DNA of 64,000 nucleotides from Erythroxylum novogranatense (GCA_029891385.1 JAIWQS010000050.1:1-64000), one strand, 5' to 3'. Shown: positions 47,549-60,269, numbered from the stretch's first letter. The notes: generated from the sequence alone by a model not told the origin. Translations and numbers: made by a program.

Positions 47549-48205
47549 TGTTGGATGCATTTTCTCGTTAGAATAAATGACATTTTTTCCTTAATTTCTG
47601 GATTAATTATTGAATCTTATATATATTTTCCTACTAAATTATTTAGTTTATCTTAATCTACATTTATAATGGGTCTTGTTTAATTTGTAGGAAATACACT
47701 TGTTTTTAATTGAAAAGACCAATAATAATTAATGGAGGAAGAGAGAGCCCTAAGTGACCCACCAACATAACAACGCTTTTCAAGCACTCACGCTGATTAT
47801 TTTCATTTTTGCTATTACACCAGAAAACACTCCTCTCACACATGAAGTAGCGTTGGCGAGAGAGGATTGGAGCAGCTGGTGGGATAAAGAGCGTGAACAA
47901 CAAGCAGAGGGGGGCAGTTGGAAAAACACAAGCAAGGACAACACAACAATAAGTGGAGAGCCCCACCACAACGCATCAAGCAAAGCATCCAAGGGAGAAA
48001 AAAACATTAAACCAAGGCAGTGAAAAATGGGGGGATAATGTGGACTAGCTGGTGAAAATAGTGGAGCTGAAAAAGAAAATAGCAAGCAGCCAAAGAAGCA
48101 GCCCCACTCCACATGTAGCAGCTCACGCACAGAAGGACAGCTGGAGGCACATAGAGCATTTTAATTGTCCAAGGGAACACAGCCAATGCACCAAGGAACA
48201 GCCAA

Positions 48206-51200
48206 TGCTGGGCCCCATTTCTAGAGCCCAGCTCTAGAACGGATACCCTATGACATGATTGTACTCCGATGAAGTTTCCTTAACCTTCATCGGCTTTGAT
48301 ACCACAAATGCTGGGCCCTGTTTTCGGAACCCAACTCTTCCAAAATACCGTCCAGAAAATCAACATACTTAAGCGTGGTTCCTTGTAAATTTTTCTTGCT
48401 TCGATACCAAACAGGATGAGCCCCGTTATTAAACCATAAACGTTGGCGTAAACCAAAGAAATCATGAAGCTTAAAGTCTCATACCATTTCTATGTTCCTT
48501 TTTCCATAACACATCTCACTTATAAATATATATATGTAACAACAGTTCACAATCAAAAATATTCATATCAAACTTCCTCAAGTATACCGGATTTCCACTC
48601 AACTTGATCCATATACACAAATGCATACTTCCACTCAACCTCATCCATACATAATTCATAATTCCTTAACATCAATAGATAAGTTTTACAAGCTCTAAAG
48701 GAATTCCAAGCCACAATTACAAAAATAATTCAAAATTTCAAAAGATAAAAGTTACATGCACTAGAAATCCTTGAAAAGTGACAAATCCTTGTAATTTACA
48801 TAAATAACGCAAATAACAACATAAGTAAATTGGGAGTGATGCCTTGACTCTCTTTCACTCCATCTCTTGCTCAACACCTGAAGGTGGGGACGGAAGGGGG
48901 GTGAGCTTATAGCTCGTGGGTAACATGCTTATAACAAAAAATAAGCAAAACCGTTGAAGTGTTTATTTGTCATATAGAAATCATAATGAGTTCATAAAAT
49001 GCATTGTTCCTAAATTCTCAGTCAAATTCGAAGTTAGAATTCAAAACTCATAGTAGAAAATGTTATCATATCAACACAGCATATCCATTTAACCATCAAT
49101 ACAAAACACTCAATTTATGCAACATACTTGACAATTCAAAGATGCAATGTACAAACAAATGGATCGAGAGTTCCGTGGAACAAAACGGATAAACCGAAGC
49201 TTATATCGCGAACAAAACGAGTCCGATTTCTCAGGATCTCGTGGCCTCAAGCGGGTAGTCGGGAGAAGGCTATATGTCGACGTGCACGTGACTAACGAAA
49301 CGTTCCTCTCTCGCCCAACAAAACACATATTCATTTCATGATCAAATCATTTTATCAAAAGCTTTCATACTTTTCATGCTCTTTCTTCTTTCTTTTTCCG
49401 AATATACAAAATGCCATGAATTTTTCAAGGCATAACATAAAATGTTTCAATGCATTCCCATCTTTATTTTGAAACTCATCAACAAAGTTCATATACCAAA
49501 ACATGTAGCAATTTTGGAAATCATTCAAAAGAAACAAAAACGATATTTATGAAGTAATTGAAATCATTCTTGATTTGGGAGAAAACTTTATTGGCTCATT
49601 GCTAAATTATAAACATGAAACTCACCTGAATTCCTTACTTGGATACATGCTTAAAAGATGTCTCTCCTCTTGATCCTCTTGCCTACAATGATTCTCTTTA
49701 TCAAATACAAAATTCCTATTCAATATGAATACAAATTAAGGACCCACATATTGCATATTCACTAAGATAAATTCTAAAAACTCAAACTCTTCCAAAAGTC
49801 CAAACATTCGGGTCAATTTTTCATGATCACTCTGATCAAGTAAATGACAAAATCTGATAATATTATCTTTTAGAAAATGTTCCCCATTGTCTTAAGTTTC
49901 TAATGACACCAAACTTACTCAATTTAGTTCAGAAATCTGAAAGTTATACTCCAAACATGTTGGGACTATCCTTATGCTGAAACAAGAATTTATACTCAAC
50001 TTCCGACCAAATTTGAGATCTTTAAAGACTGATTCAAAACTTCATTTCTTCATAAAACTTGTAGACCTTTGTCTCTAGTTTACAACGAATCAAAAATCAC
50101 CTCATTTGGACATCTACACCAAAAGTTATGCCCAAAATACCAAAACATGTCTGTCAGGAAAATAGAAACTCGCCGCGGCGAGGGCACTCGCACATGCCGC
50201 GGCGAGGGCACATGCGTGCGCCGTGTAGTGGGCGCCTGCGCACTTCTCGACGTGGGGCCTGTGTGCGCCACGACGTGAGTGCCTATGCATGCCGCGACGT
50301 GGACACCTGCGTGCGCCGCGACGTGCGAGACCAGAAACCTTCCGAATACTTATTTTTTGACATTTTTCATCTTCATACTTCCCATAATTCACAAATAACT
50401 TATCTTAACCATAAATCTTCATTCCTACTTCATTTCTAAACTCATTTCAACACAAAAATCATTCACAAACACAACAAAATCATTAACCCTAGAACACTGT
50501 TCATCAATATCATCCTACCCATATTCAACCCCATTTTTCACTTCTAACGATCACTAAACATGATTCATTCAACAAATCAAAAAGGGTTGAGTCTTGTACT
50601 TACTTATGGATGTTTCACATTCTTCAAATTCTTCAAACTCTCCAAACCCTAGCTTTCCTCTTCTTCTCCTCTCTTTCACGGCTTCCTCTTCTTTTCTCTT
50701 TCACAATTCTTCTTCTAATTCATACTCTTAAAAATCATAAAATGTCCCTTTTTCCCTCCAATATAAGCCTTATAACTCTTAGACTTAAGTGTCATGCCCA
50801 ATTTGCCCTTATATATTCTTATAAGTTTAATACTTCAATTCAGAAATTGAAAATCTTAAGGACTGAATTGAAATTTGATTCCTTCAGATAACTTGTAGAT
50901 CCATGCATCTAGTTTATTTAGAAACAAGAATCAACTTAATTGGATCTCTACATATAAAGATATCACCAAAATACCTAAGCATGTTCATAAAAATGTCCAA
51001 CTCAAACTCTTTAATCAATCCTCTCACTTTGATTCAATCAATCTTTTCAGATTAATCTCAAAAATCTAAAATTTTCATGGAGAGGTAGAGGAATGTATTA
51101 GGAATCCAACACTTTAAAAATCGGATCAATCGGATGTCGGACGGAAAAGTTAGAAGCAAAGGAACGGGTAAGGGTCGGATCACCCTAAACAGTAACATAC

Positions 51201-52992
51201 TTCTAAAAATCATAACTGTCTATTCCATGGTCCAAAAATTGCATACTTCACATCAATAGAAAGATAAAAACACAATCTAAAACTTTGATGAAGCACTTAA
51301 AGGCAATTTCAACCTCTAACTAAGTCAATTTTTCAATCAAACTTTCTGTCCTGTTAATTGGTCATCCCATACCACATCCAAACTTCCAAATTTCATATCA
51401 AATCACTATATCCATAAATCATTGTTTCTTAACATATTTGACTCAAGTCAATGGTCCAATTCTTAAGGAACCTTAATTTGGACCAATCATGATTCAAAAT
51501 CAACCGTTTGAACTTCTATACATATATCTCTATCATTAATCTCATCTTTCAAGTATTCCTTATTTCATCTCACAAATGTATATTCAAAATTAAATCAACA
51601 AAGTGATCAAAGAAGCCTAATCATCATGAAATTCTAACCTCAATATCATACACATTCTTATGATCGATCATATAACTCATCACCTCAATCAAATGATCAA
51701 TTAGGTTCTTCAAATAATTTATGACAAAGACATTCACATCATTTTCACATTCTCACTAATTTGATTCTATCCTTTCAAACTCCTTTCAAGTTCTCATGCA
51801 TATCACCTAAACACATGCGCCTATGTAAGATCCTAATATTGGCACTCTGGAAACGGGGTCCAGCATTTGTGGTATCAGAGCCGATGAAGGTTAAGGAAAC
51901 TTCATCGGAGTACAATCATGTCATAGGGTATCCGTTCTAGAGCTGGGCTTTGAATTCAGATATAGAGGTTATCAGATAGTTTATATCAAGAATGATCAAT
52001 GAAAGAACTGATCAAAAAGGAATATTTAATGATTCGAAAGTGAGTATTGGAGTCCTATCCCTAAGGGAGGCTCAAGCAAAAGAGGTTGAATATACTACTG
52101 AGAAATCGGACTCGTTTTGTTCACGGTATAAACTTCTGTTTATCCGTTTTGTTCCACGGAACTCTCGAGCCATTTGTTGTGCTTTGCATCTGTGAATTGC
52201 CAAGTTGATGCATTCATGATTTGCAACTTATAGATTTTGACTGAAAGCCTAGAAAACAAGCGTTTTATAAACTCAATGAAAGTTTTCTAAGACAAGTGAA
52301 ATGTTTTCAAGGTTTTTGCTTATCTTTTATTATAAACGTGTTATCCACGAGCTGTAAAGCTCACCCCCCCTTTCATCCCTATCTCCAGGTATCAAGATGG
52401 AGATCGGATGAAAGAAAGTCTAGACGTCCATTCGTTATGTATATGATTGGCTTTTAAGTTAAATTGTTGTAAGATTTAGATCTTTGATATGTTGAGAATT
52501 TTTCAGATTTTTTATCTTGTGCTTTTTGGATTTTAATATTGATGTTGTAACATGGCTTGGAATGCCATTAAGATTTTGTAAGCATGTATATCATGATGTA
52601 AATGAATTATGGATTTGTGTATAGAATCGAAATGTGAATGTGCCTTGGAGATTTGAATTTGCTTTGATTAAAGAATGGAAAATAAGAATCTTATGAATTG
52701 AGTTTTAATTGAGGATGAATTTCCAAAAAGGGAAATTGAAGTGCTTTGTATGAGATTAAAAAAAAAGTATACCGAATTGGATTGGTTTAGACCAAGTGTG
52801 TCTTGAGTTTCCAACGTTAGTTTTCTCCTAAGTTTGCGTTTCTCGGATGTCAGAATTCGGTTTTTAGTGAGATTGATACGTTCCGTTCTTTCGATTAGGC
52901 TTTTGATTTGTTTTCGTTTGTTTCTGTTCCTCTGTTTTGTGATTTTTTGTTCTTTTCCGGTTGGGATCTGGTTTCGAAATTGGGTCCTAACA
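48206..52992. mobile_element. LTR-like composite insertion with inverted blocks
   Basis: GCCAA lies on both sides (48201-48205 and 52993-52997). The ends read TGCTGGGCCCC and GGGTCCTAACA. Two blocks occur twice in opposite orientation: 48228-48308 with 51876-51955, and 48870-49230 with 52080-52420. TGGTATCA(A/G)AGC, the tRNA-iMet primer-site motif, occurs once on minus (about 48300) and once on plus (about 51877). It looks like a rearranged LTR retrotransposon, perhaps two LTR copies in opposite orientation. No coding domain was recognised. Confidence 0.6.
50168..50330. repeat. GC-rich short tandem motifs
   Basis: CGCCGCGGCGAGGGCAC and CGACGTG-type units recur every ~25-30 bp in otherwise AT-rich DNA. 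Open frames of 60-100 codons in several frames here are by-products of the repeat. Confidence 0.7.
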
Positions 52993-54753
52993 GCCAAGGA
53001 CTACATTTGCAGCTGGATAAGAGAAACCAGCTAGAGGAGTTCTAAAAGTGGGCACACGAAACACTCTCATCTCACGTCGTTGCAAGGTATGGCTAATACA
53101 ATATTCTTAAGGCAGCATGGTGGACATTGAATGAGGATCATGAAGCAACATGATATGAAATGGAGACAACGTGAACTGGTGAGTAAGCTTAACTGACATA
53201 AGAGGACACCAAGAGAAGAGATGAAGGGAAGAGGCGTGAAGGAGTGAGCTAGAAGCACTTGAGGTATAGACATCAAGCGTGCACCATCAGTAAAACGACA
53301 AGAAGAAAATCACATACCAGCGTGAATGGAAGAGGAAGGACGCCCATGCAATACCAACTCCTCACGCACTTCCAAGAGAAGAATAAAAGAGCTGAAGTGT
53401 GTGTTAGAAAAAAGGGGAGGGTGGTCTAGAAAGAAGTAGCGTGAACTGTTGGGAGAGAAGAGTAGCGTGAAGTGTGTGTGAGTGAGGGAGAGTGTGCGTT
53501 AACTAGAAAAAAGAAAAAAGAGCTGTGCGTTAAGTGAGGTGTGCGTGAACAGAGAAAAACCAAGGGAGCTGGGCGTTAACTGAGAGGGCTCCAGCTTTTC
53601 GACATTGCACCAAGAATAGACTCTCACTCAAAAAGCTCCAGCACTCATTCTTCCTTGATAACTCTTCACTCAATTTATATTTTTTGAAGCTCTCAATGAT
53701 ACACGTCAACCAAGCTCTAACGCTACTTTAAATTTTCTAGGACACCAAAACTCTTCCCACTAAACAATTAAAGTGTTGTTGGCAAGAGAAGGAACACGTA
53801 ATACATAAGGAGGAATTGGAAGATTGGACACAAGGGAGACCCACCACAAACCAAACAACAACGCTACACCAGAAAAATAATAATAATGCAAGAGCGGAGC
53901 AACCAACGCAGACCAAGCTAAGGCTCAGCAACGCACACAGTGAGCAGAAATAAAGGGTGACGCAGACCAGGGATTATTTCTTCTCTGTTTTATTATTTGA
54001 TTTCTGCTAATGTTGTTTGCTGAACATAATTTATGTGGTCTTCAATTTATTATGATTGAGTAGTTTCCTCAAAGCTTCAAGGTTGGGCTGAAGCTTTTAG
54101 CTAACTTTTGTGGATTGAATTTTGGTTGATTTATGAGTGTGGATTTATAAATTTGATTTTTTCTTTTTTGATATTAATTCTGCTAGTATTGTGTTTGGCC
54201 AACCACTACTAAGCCTTAGTTGTTAATTGAAGAACCGATAGGTAAAAATTAGTAACGGAACTCCAAAACAGTGAACTTATAAATTTCAGATTTAGACATA
54301 GACTGAATTTATGAGAGAAAATCGGGCGAGCAAAGAACATAATGGGTTATGCTTGATTGCTAGGCTACGATAGTAGACTAGGATTATTGCATAATACTCA
54401 TTTGATACCTTAAAAAATGATCTAAGAAACTCTAGGCTCAACCTTCTATCAACCAAAATTCACCTCATAAACTGATCCGGGTAAAGTTCATAAAAAGCGC
54501 TAAAAGTGAAACCATCATTGAAGCTTACCACATTCCATTCGAGTAACCCCTAAAAATATTCACAATTTTTCTTAGCTTTGATTTTGTTACTTTTGTTACT
54601 TAATTTTCTTATTTTGATTCCTCATTTTTACATAATCGCTAGTCCAATTAATTGAGTGATCAAAGCCTGGTATTTACACAATTACTCCCTGTGGGACGAT
54701 ATTATACTGTACTACTTGAGACCCGTGAACTTGCGGAACCGCATCAAGTTTCT

Positions 54754-54771
54754 TGGCGCCGTTACCGGGGA
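54754..54771 (+). other. Primer binding site, Athila type
   Basis: TGGCGCCGTTACCGGGGA, seven bases after the LTR end. It is the hallmark site of Athila-lineage elements. Confidence 0.88.
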
Positions 54772-54988
54772 GTAATCCCTGAGTAATATTAGACAACTGA
54801 TTGTTTGATTAAATTGGACATTTTTTTCCTTTTCCTTTTTTTTATTTCTTTTGTGTTTTGTGTTAATAAATTTTGTTAAAATTGATTTTTGTTTTGTTTT
54901 CTTTTTTTTTCTTCTTTTTACTATCTACTTTTTATTTTGCATTTTCTGCACCTTGCATTTGATTTTGCTTTGTGTTTTGTTTTAATCT

Positions 54989-55660
54989 ATGCAAAGGGCC
55001 ATTAGTGCTGAAGAATTATAATTTGATTATGAAATTGAGAAGACAGCTAAGGCACTAAGGAAGGAAGCAAAAGCTAGAAAGGCACGAGCGAAAGCATTTA
55101 ACGTACAGCTTGTGCAGGAACGCCAGATCGAACCCGAATTTACTACAACTTTTCCAACAGAAGAGGCAGTCGAGTCTGAAATGGCTGAACAAAATCAGAT
55201 AACGATGCGGGATCATGCGGTCCCAGATCTTAAGGAATTTCGCCCTAGCATTACAAGGCCTCCTGTGCAAGAAAATAATTTTGAGTTAAAACTCGCCTCA
55301 GATAGATGGTGCAATGAGAATCGATTCGGAGGGCACCCAACAGAAAACCCACATGTCCACCTGCGCAGAATTCTTGGAGATTTGTGAAATGTTGAAGCAG
55401 AATGGGGTACCTGAGGATGCAATAAGGCTTTGATTGTTTTTTTCAGAAGAGATCGGGCTAAGGATTGGCTCCATTCATTACCACCGGTTCGATAAATAAT
55501 TGGCAAGAATTGTCCAAAGCTTTTATGGCTCGATATTTTCCACGGGAAGACGCAAACTCTTAAGTGGTGACCTCATTTCAGCCCAAAGAAGATGAGTTAT
55601 TGTATGAAGCATGGAGAGGTACAAGGAGCTTCAACGCAAATGTCCACATCACGGTGTCCC
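54989..55660 (+). pseudogene. Athila-type gag fragment
   Basis: The ATG at 54989 is followed by a stop after 10 codons, then an Arg/Lys/Ala-rich start and MRDHAVPDLKEFRPSITRPP with NNFELK, a standard Athila gag opening. The frame changes near 55385 to FLEICEMLKQNGVPEDAIRL. It breaks off at about 55660. Confidence 0.8.
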
Positions 55661-55663
55661 TTA

Positions 55664-56047
55664 ATCGCTTAAGTAACAAAAAAAAAAAATATTAGTGACC
55701 AAACTATGTTTTGTCACAACAAATATAAAATATTAGTTACTAACATATATTTTGTCACAATTACAATTTATTCCTACCAAAATTATTTTAAGCGCCAAAT
55801 TGTATAGGCTTTTAATGACAAACTTAGTGATAAAAGAAAAGTTGTCACTATTAATATATTGTCACAATTAATTGTGAAAGATACTAAATTGTCACAATTA
55901 CTATTGTATTAGTCAAAAAAATAAATCATCACAGTTAATCCAAACAATAGTGTCAATCAATTGTCTTGTCACAAAAAACCTCTTATTTGTGATGAAACAA
56001 TTGTTAGTCACAAAAAATTGTCACTAAATGTCTTAACTCTTGTAGTG
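55664..56047. repeat. CACTA-1 right subterminal repeat and terminus
   Basis: The last, partial ~477-bp unit (GTGACCAAACTATGTTTTG at about 55697), followed by the terminal CTCTTGTAGTG at 56037-56047 and the ATT duplication. Confidence 0.85.
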
Positions 56048-57425
56048 ATTGAGGCAGATAAGGGTGATATCTCCCAATTGCTGGATGATGCCGGGGGCGG
56101 TATCCTCTTATCCTCCTCATTTCGGGATAAACTAGACAAGCAGTGGAACAACACTGTGGTTGTAAAGTTAATCGGACGTAGTATTGGTTACCGGCTCCTC
56201 TACTCTTATTTAAAAGCCCAGTGGAACTCGAAAGGATCAGTCAAGATCGTTGACCTAGACTTTGACTATTTTATGGTCAAGTTTGTGGAGGAAGGTGACT
56301 TCATTCATGCTCTAACGAACGGCCCCTGGAGCATCTTTGGACATGTTCTTTTCGTCCAATAGTGGAGGCTCGACTTTCGTCCCTCCTAAGGCAAGATCAC
56401 TCTAGCGGTGGTATGGGTTAGGTTTTCAAAGCTCTCCATAGCTGGCTACCACCCGAAGATCTTAACAACTTTTGGTAATATAGTGGAGAAGACGCTGAAG
56501 ACAGATTGCTCGAGTCGCTGTGGATGTGGATCTCAGCGTCCCGCTACGACATTCGGTGGAGCTGAATGGAGAGGCGATTTTGGTTGCCTATGAAGGTCTC
56601 CCCACCATCTGCTTCGGTTGTGGCATGGTCAGGCATGATCCCTTTAAGTGCCTAAAGCATCCTCAACCTCCACAAGTTCTGACGAACTCAACTACTGGGA
56701 GGGACGAAGAAGCTATAGTGATCCAAGGACCACGTGACACAGCTCCATCAAGGCTAGTAGTCATTTCCTCCAACGACTATGAACAGTGGAAGGAGGTCCA
56801 GCAAAAAACCAACCAAGCTCTAATGTGATGTCACAATCAGCACCCATCGAACCACTACAAGGTACAAAACCAGACGAGCAGCTCGAGGTACTCTCCACTA
56901 ACAAACCTAACGCTAATGGATGCTGGAAGTTTTGGACCGTTGGAGCCTCCATCTCGCCGCACTCCATCAGGTATGGGCTTGCGTTTTAATGTTAATGAAC
57001 TACTGGATTCTGGGATGCAGGCTGTGTCGTCTTCTGCTGGGATCAAGCGCACTCCACGGGCTGCATCTAAAGGTAAGGCTAAGTTTGGTTCTCGGGCTTT
57101 ACAAAATATTAGGGGCCCAACAAGTGACCCAAAAAAGATGGGTTTCGAGGGTACCCTGGAGATCCAACTAGCCCCCACAGATAAGGAGCATCACCTTAAG
57201 AAAAATATTCCGTCCCACACTAAGATGATATGTGATTGCCAAGCCATAGAGGGAACCGGAATGGCAGCGGAGGACAGTCTTCCCAGACAGGAAGGCCCCG
57301 ATAAAAGGGAAGGGCCCCCACGGGACAACGGGAAAGTGAACATGATTCCCCTCACTGACCCTCCCGAGAAAGTACCTGAAGCTTTGCCCAGGACATTGAT
57401 GAAGCACAAGGGATGGGCATTCTAG
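56048..57425 (+). pseudogene. LINE ORF1, main part
   Basis: Continues the frame of 12017-12184 across CACTA-1. A DUF4283-type domain occupies about 56050-56520 (LLYSYLKAQWN, FMVKFVEEGDFIHALTNGPW). A stop occurs at 56360, then VWVRFSKLSIAGYHPKIL. After a frame change near 56510 comes VPLRHSVELNGEAILVAYEGLPTICFGCGMVRHDPFKC, with a CCHC zinc knuckle (CFGC-GMVRH-DPFKC). A Pro/Ser-rich tail runs to the TAG at 57423. LINE ORF1 binds the element RNA. Confidence 0.88.
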
Positions 57426-57502
57426 ATAGTGGAGATGCGGGCACTATCCAAGAGATTACGGCCTTACCCAATGAGGTAAGGAGGCTCGATCCAGTCCATA
57501 AC

Positions 57503-58440
57503 CCATGATGTTGATTTTTATATGGAATTGTCAAGGCGCGGGGGGAACTCGCTTGCAGACAGTTATTTTCCATTACACGCGTACCTATAAACCAAGTATA
57601 TTGGTTTTGCTAGAATCGTGAATTAGTAGAGCTAGAGCGACAAAGGTGATCTAGAAATTGAGCTTTGATTGTTCAATAAAGGTCGAAGCCGAAGGATTTT
57701 CTGGAGGTCTCTGGATGCTTTAGAAACACGAATTTGAGGTGTCAGTGGTCCTTGCACACCGTCAGTTCCTTCATACCAAAGTCCAATATGCAAGTGGATC
57801 TTTCGACTTTACGCCAGTTTACACTAACCCTCAATTTGCCCCCAAAAAATCTTATGGATTATTTTAAATTGGATAGGGCAGACTACCCTCGAGCCATGGA
57901 TAGTGAGCAGAGATTTCAATGCTAAATTGGAAGCGTCAGACCGAAAGGGTGGTGCTACTCAGGACACGTAGTCAATCAACTTTTTAGGAAATGAGTCAAT
58001 GCTAGTGGTCTCCATGATTTGGGCTTCATAGGATCAAAATTTACGTGGAGGTGAGGCATAACCCAAGCGCGTTTGGACCGAGTGTTTGGCTCAACTCCCT
58101 GGATGAGTATATTCTCCCATACGACTATTCAACATTTGCTCTTTCTGGGCTCGAACCACCGTCATCTGTTGATGCAAATCAATAGTCCCTCTCCAAAGTC
58201 GGTCCTCCCTCGCCTTCCGGTTTCAAAGTGCGTGGCTAGCCCATGAAGGTTTTACCGGTGGTTGATACTCACTAGCACCCGGATGTAAGACATTTAAGAA
58301 ATCCTAGCCACCTTTTCTACTCATCTTTTCGCAGAGGAATAAAGATGTTTTGGAAACATCTTCCATCGCAAAATGTCTTCGCTTGGAGGGCCTCCAACGA
58401 GCCATGTGATGCACAATTTGTAATCACTTTTGGATTTGGA
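57503..58440 (+). pseudogene. LINE ORF2 endonuclease remnant
   Basis: It opens with LIFIWNCQGAGGTRLQT, the start of the AP-endonuclease-like domain of plant LINEs. Broken text continues with a GLHDLGF-KFTWR-like block near 58010-58050, a later DVFGNIF-RKM relic near 58340 and many stops. Reverse transcriptase is not reached because the copia element cuts it at about 58450. Confidence 0.75.
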
Positions 58441-58458
58441 GGAATAGTTAAGTGTTAG

Positions 58459-60256
58459 TGTAGTGCCCTAAAGGCAATCCCCTTTAGCGCTTTTTGTTCA
58501 TAGTCATGTCATGGACTTTATGAATAAATAAAGAAAGGCATGTTTCATTTATTTGATGTTCTTTATGAATTGATATTGATCTTTAATCAAATTAATGAAG
58601 TCCATGATATATGACATAGCATGAAGGAAATTATGATGTGATCATAATCCCGAGATTCCTATCATGTGCAATTATGTCAAGATTCAAATTTTTCCTAGTC
58701 ATAGGATTAATGAGACCGACATCATTAATCCCATTGCACTAGCATATGTCATACTTCTTGATTGGATCAGCGGTGGATCTCGTAAACTATAAATATGAGA
58801 TATTTAGAGTTGACATATGGATGCTTACTAGTGGTAGTAAGTTCATTGGATGATTCGCCATGAGATCATCACATGGATTTAATGTCGTGATAATCTCATC
58901 ATAGCAATGGTGCAAGTATCCTGACTTGAGGTACTCAAGGATATCTTGGATATCGATCCTGCATTTGACTCCATTCCTTGTGGCCTTCCGAGGTTACTCA
59001 GGGTGGTGCTTGGGTACAGTTTGAGGTATTGAAGGTAATTGAGTAGCTAATAAAGGATTCATCACTACGTGAGAGCAGAAGAGATACCTGACTTCGTCGG
59101 GATCATTACTTTAAGTCTCTCGTCAGAGTATGACTATGTCATGAAGAGTGTCTTCATGGACATATAAAGTAATGAGTCCTCGACAGAACCGATTTCACTG
59201 GCCAGACTTAGTCTAAGAAGAGTTGATTATATTAGCCATACTCATAACAAGTGGGGTATAGGATGATGAAAGGACGAATTGCACTGTGAATTGTCTATGG
59301 AAGGGTTTGTGATCTGGTTCGTGATGAATTCATCAAACCGATTACTTTCCGGTCAATCGGGGTCATGATGTGTTCTAGATACCGCTTTCATGATTTGCTC
59401 AGATTAATTGTTAATCTAAGTGGCCAACATAATCGGAACCTAAAGGGTCACACGACAAGAGTGACTGGAGAATCAGAAATAGTATTGGACCGAGTTCCAA
59501 TTATGAGAGCATTTGATTAAATGGATCCAATGGGATTGGGATATGTCGATGAGATCGCAACATCAATATTGCTAAGAAAGGTTTAGGTGAAAGCCAAAGA
59601 TCGGGGCCTGAGCCGCTTGTAGAGACCCAATTCCATTGGATCGACCTTAGCATTTATATTCTAATTAATTAATTAAGTAAATTAATTAATTAATTATTAT
59701 ATATATAAGCCATGTGGGACGTTGGAACATGAGAAGAGGATAAGAATGTTGAAAAGTCAAAGATGCCTTCATTTAATGCTTAAGGATCTAATGGCCATTA
59801 ACCATCCAAATGTCCTCATCTTTAGGTGTCTTATTTAATTGTTAAATAAGCCTATAAGGAGGCTTCCTTAGATGCATGAAGGACGACGGTTTTGCTTGAA
59901 GAGAAAGAGAATGCTTAAGAGTTAAGCTTTGGAAAACTAGGTTTCATTTTCTTCATTCTTCCTTAAGGCATAATCGGATTCTCTCTTCTCCAACAAGGAT
60001 ACCAACGTCAATCTCAAGCTCTCCAGACAGAGGTAGGTCTAGCAGCTCTTATTCTATTCTAGCTATTCCCGGGTCAAAAGGGTTTGACTCGGTTAGGTTT
60101 TCCGATCTGCGTAGATACCTTTAGAGATAGTCTCTATTGGCTATTCGTGTTTGAGTTTTCATACCGACACGGGATCCTGAGTTTTCGGAAGGTCCCGGAC
60201 TAAAATTTTGTTTCCGCTGCTGGAACATGTGATGTTCCTCCCGGGATTTTCTTACA
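58459..60256 (+). repeat. 5' LTR of the copia element
   Basis: About 1.8 kb. The end is fixed by CTTACA before the primer site. The start is TGTAGTG at 58459, or possibly TGTTAG at 58453. An (AATT)n stretch and TATATATAAG lie at 59660-59708. Confidence 0.75.
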
Positions 60257-60257
60257 G

Positions 60258-60269
60258 TGGTATCAGAGC
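60258..60269 (+). other. Primer binding site, tRNA-iMet type
   Basis: TGGTATCAGAGC, one base after the LTR. Confidence 0.88.

Larger units (their letters stand above)
47549..54746 (+). repeat. 5' LTR of the Athila-type element (interrupted)
   Basis: About 2.4 kb once the 48206-52992 insertion and one duplication copy are removed. No second LTR exists in the window, so the left end is inferred from the break in the CACTA array and from TG. Confidence 0.7.
47549..55663 (+). mobile_element. Athila-type Ty3/gypsy element, 3'-truncated
   Basis: The LTR starts TGTTGG at 47549 right after CACTA repeat sequence and ends GCATCA at 54746. The Athila-type primer site TGGCGCCGTTACCGGGGA follows at 54754-54771. 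A partial gag runs to about 55660, where CACTA-1 subterminal sequence returns. No pol and no 3' LTR are present. The right side was deleted together with about 140 bp of a CACTA repeat unit. The LTR contains a further insertion. Confidence 0.8.
12185..56047. mobile_element. CACTA-1 transposon carrying host gene pieces and nested elements
   Basis: The left end reads CATTACAAGAAATTG (CACTA with one mismatch) and the right end reads CTCTTGTAGTG, the reverse complement of CACTACAAGAG. ATT flanks both sides (12182-12184 and 56048-56050), the 3-bp duplication expected for CACTA. Removing the element restores the LINE ORF1 frame. Both ends have subterminal repeats built on GTGACAA/TTGTCAC. Inside, outside the nested insertions, I see MYB and possibly PPR gene fragments but no transposase clearly of its own, so it may be a non-autonomous, gene-capturing element. 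Confidence 0.85.

Noticed and set aside
50080..50440. Overlapping 60-100 codon frames on both strands
   Set aside because: They arise from GC-rich tandem motifs that lack stops in all frames.
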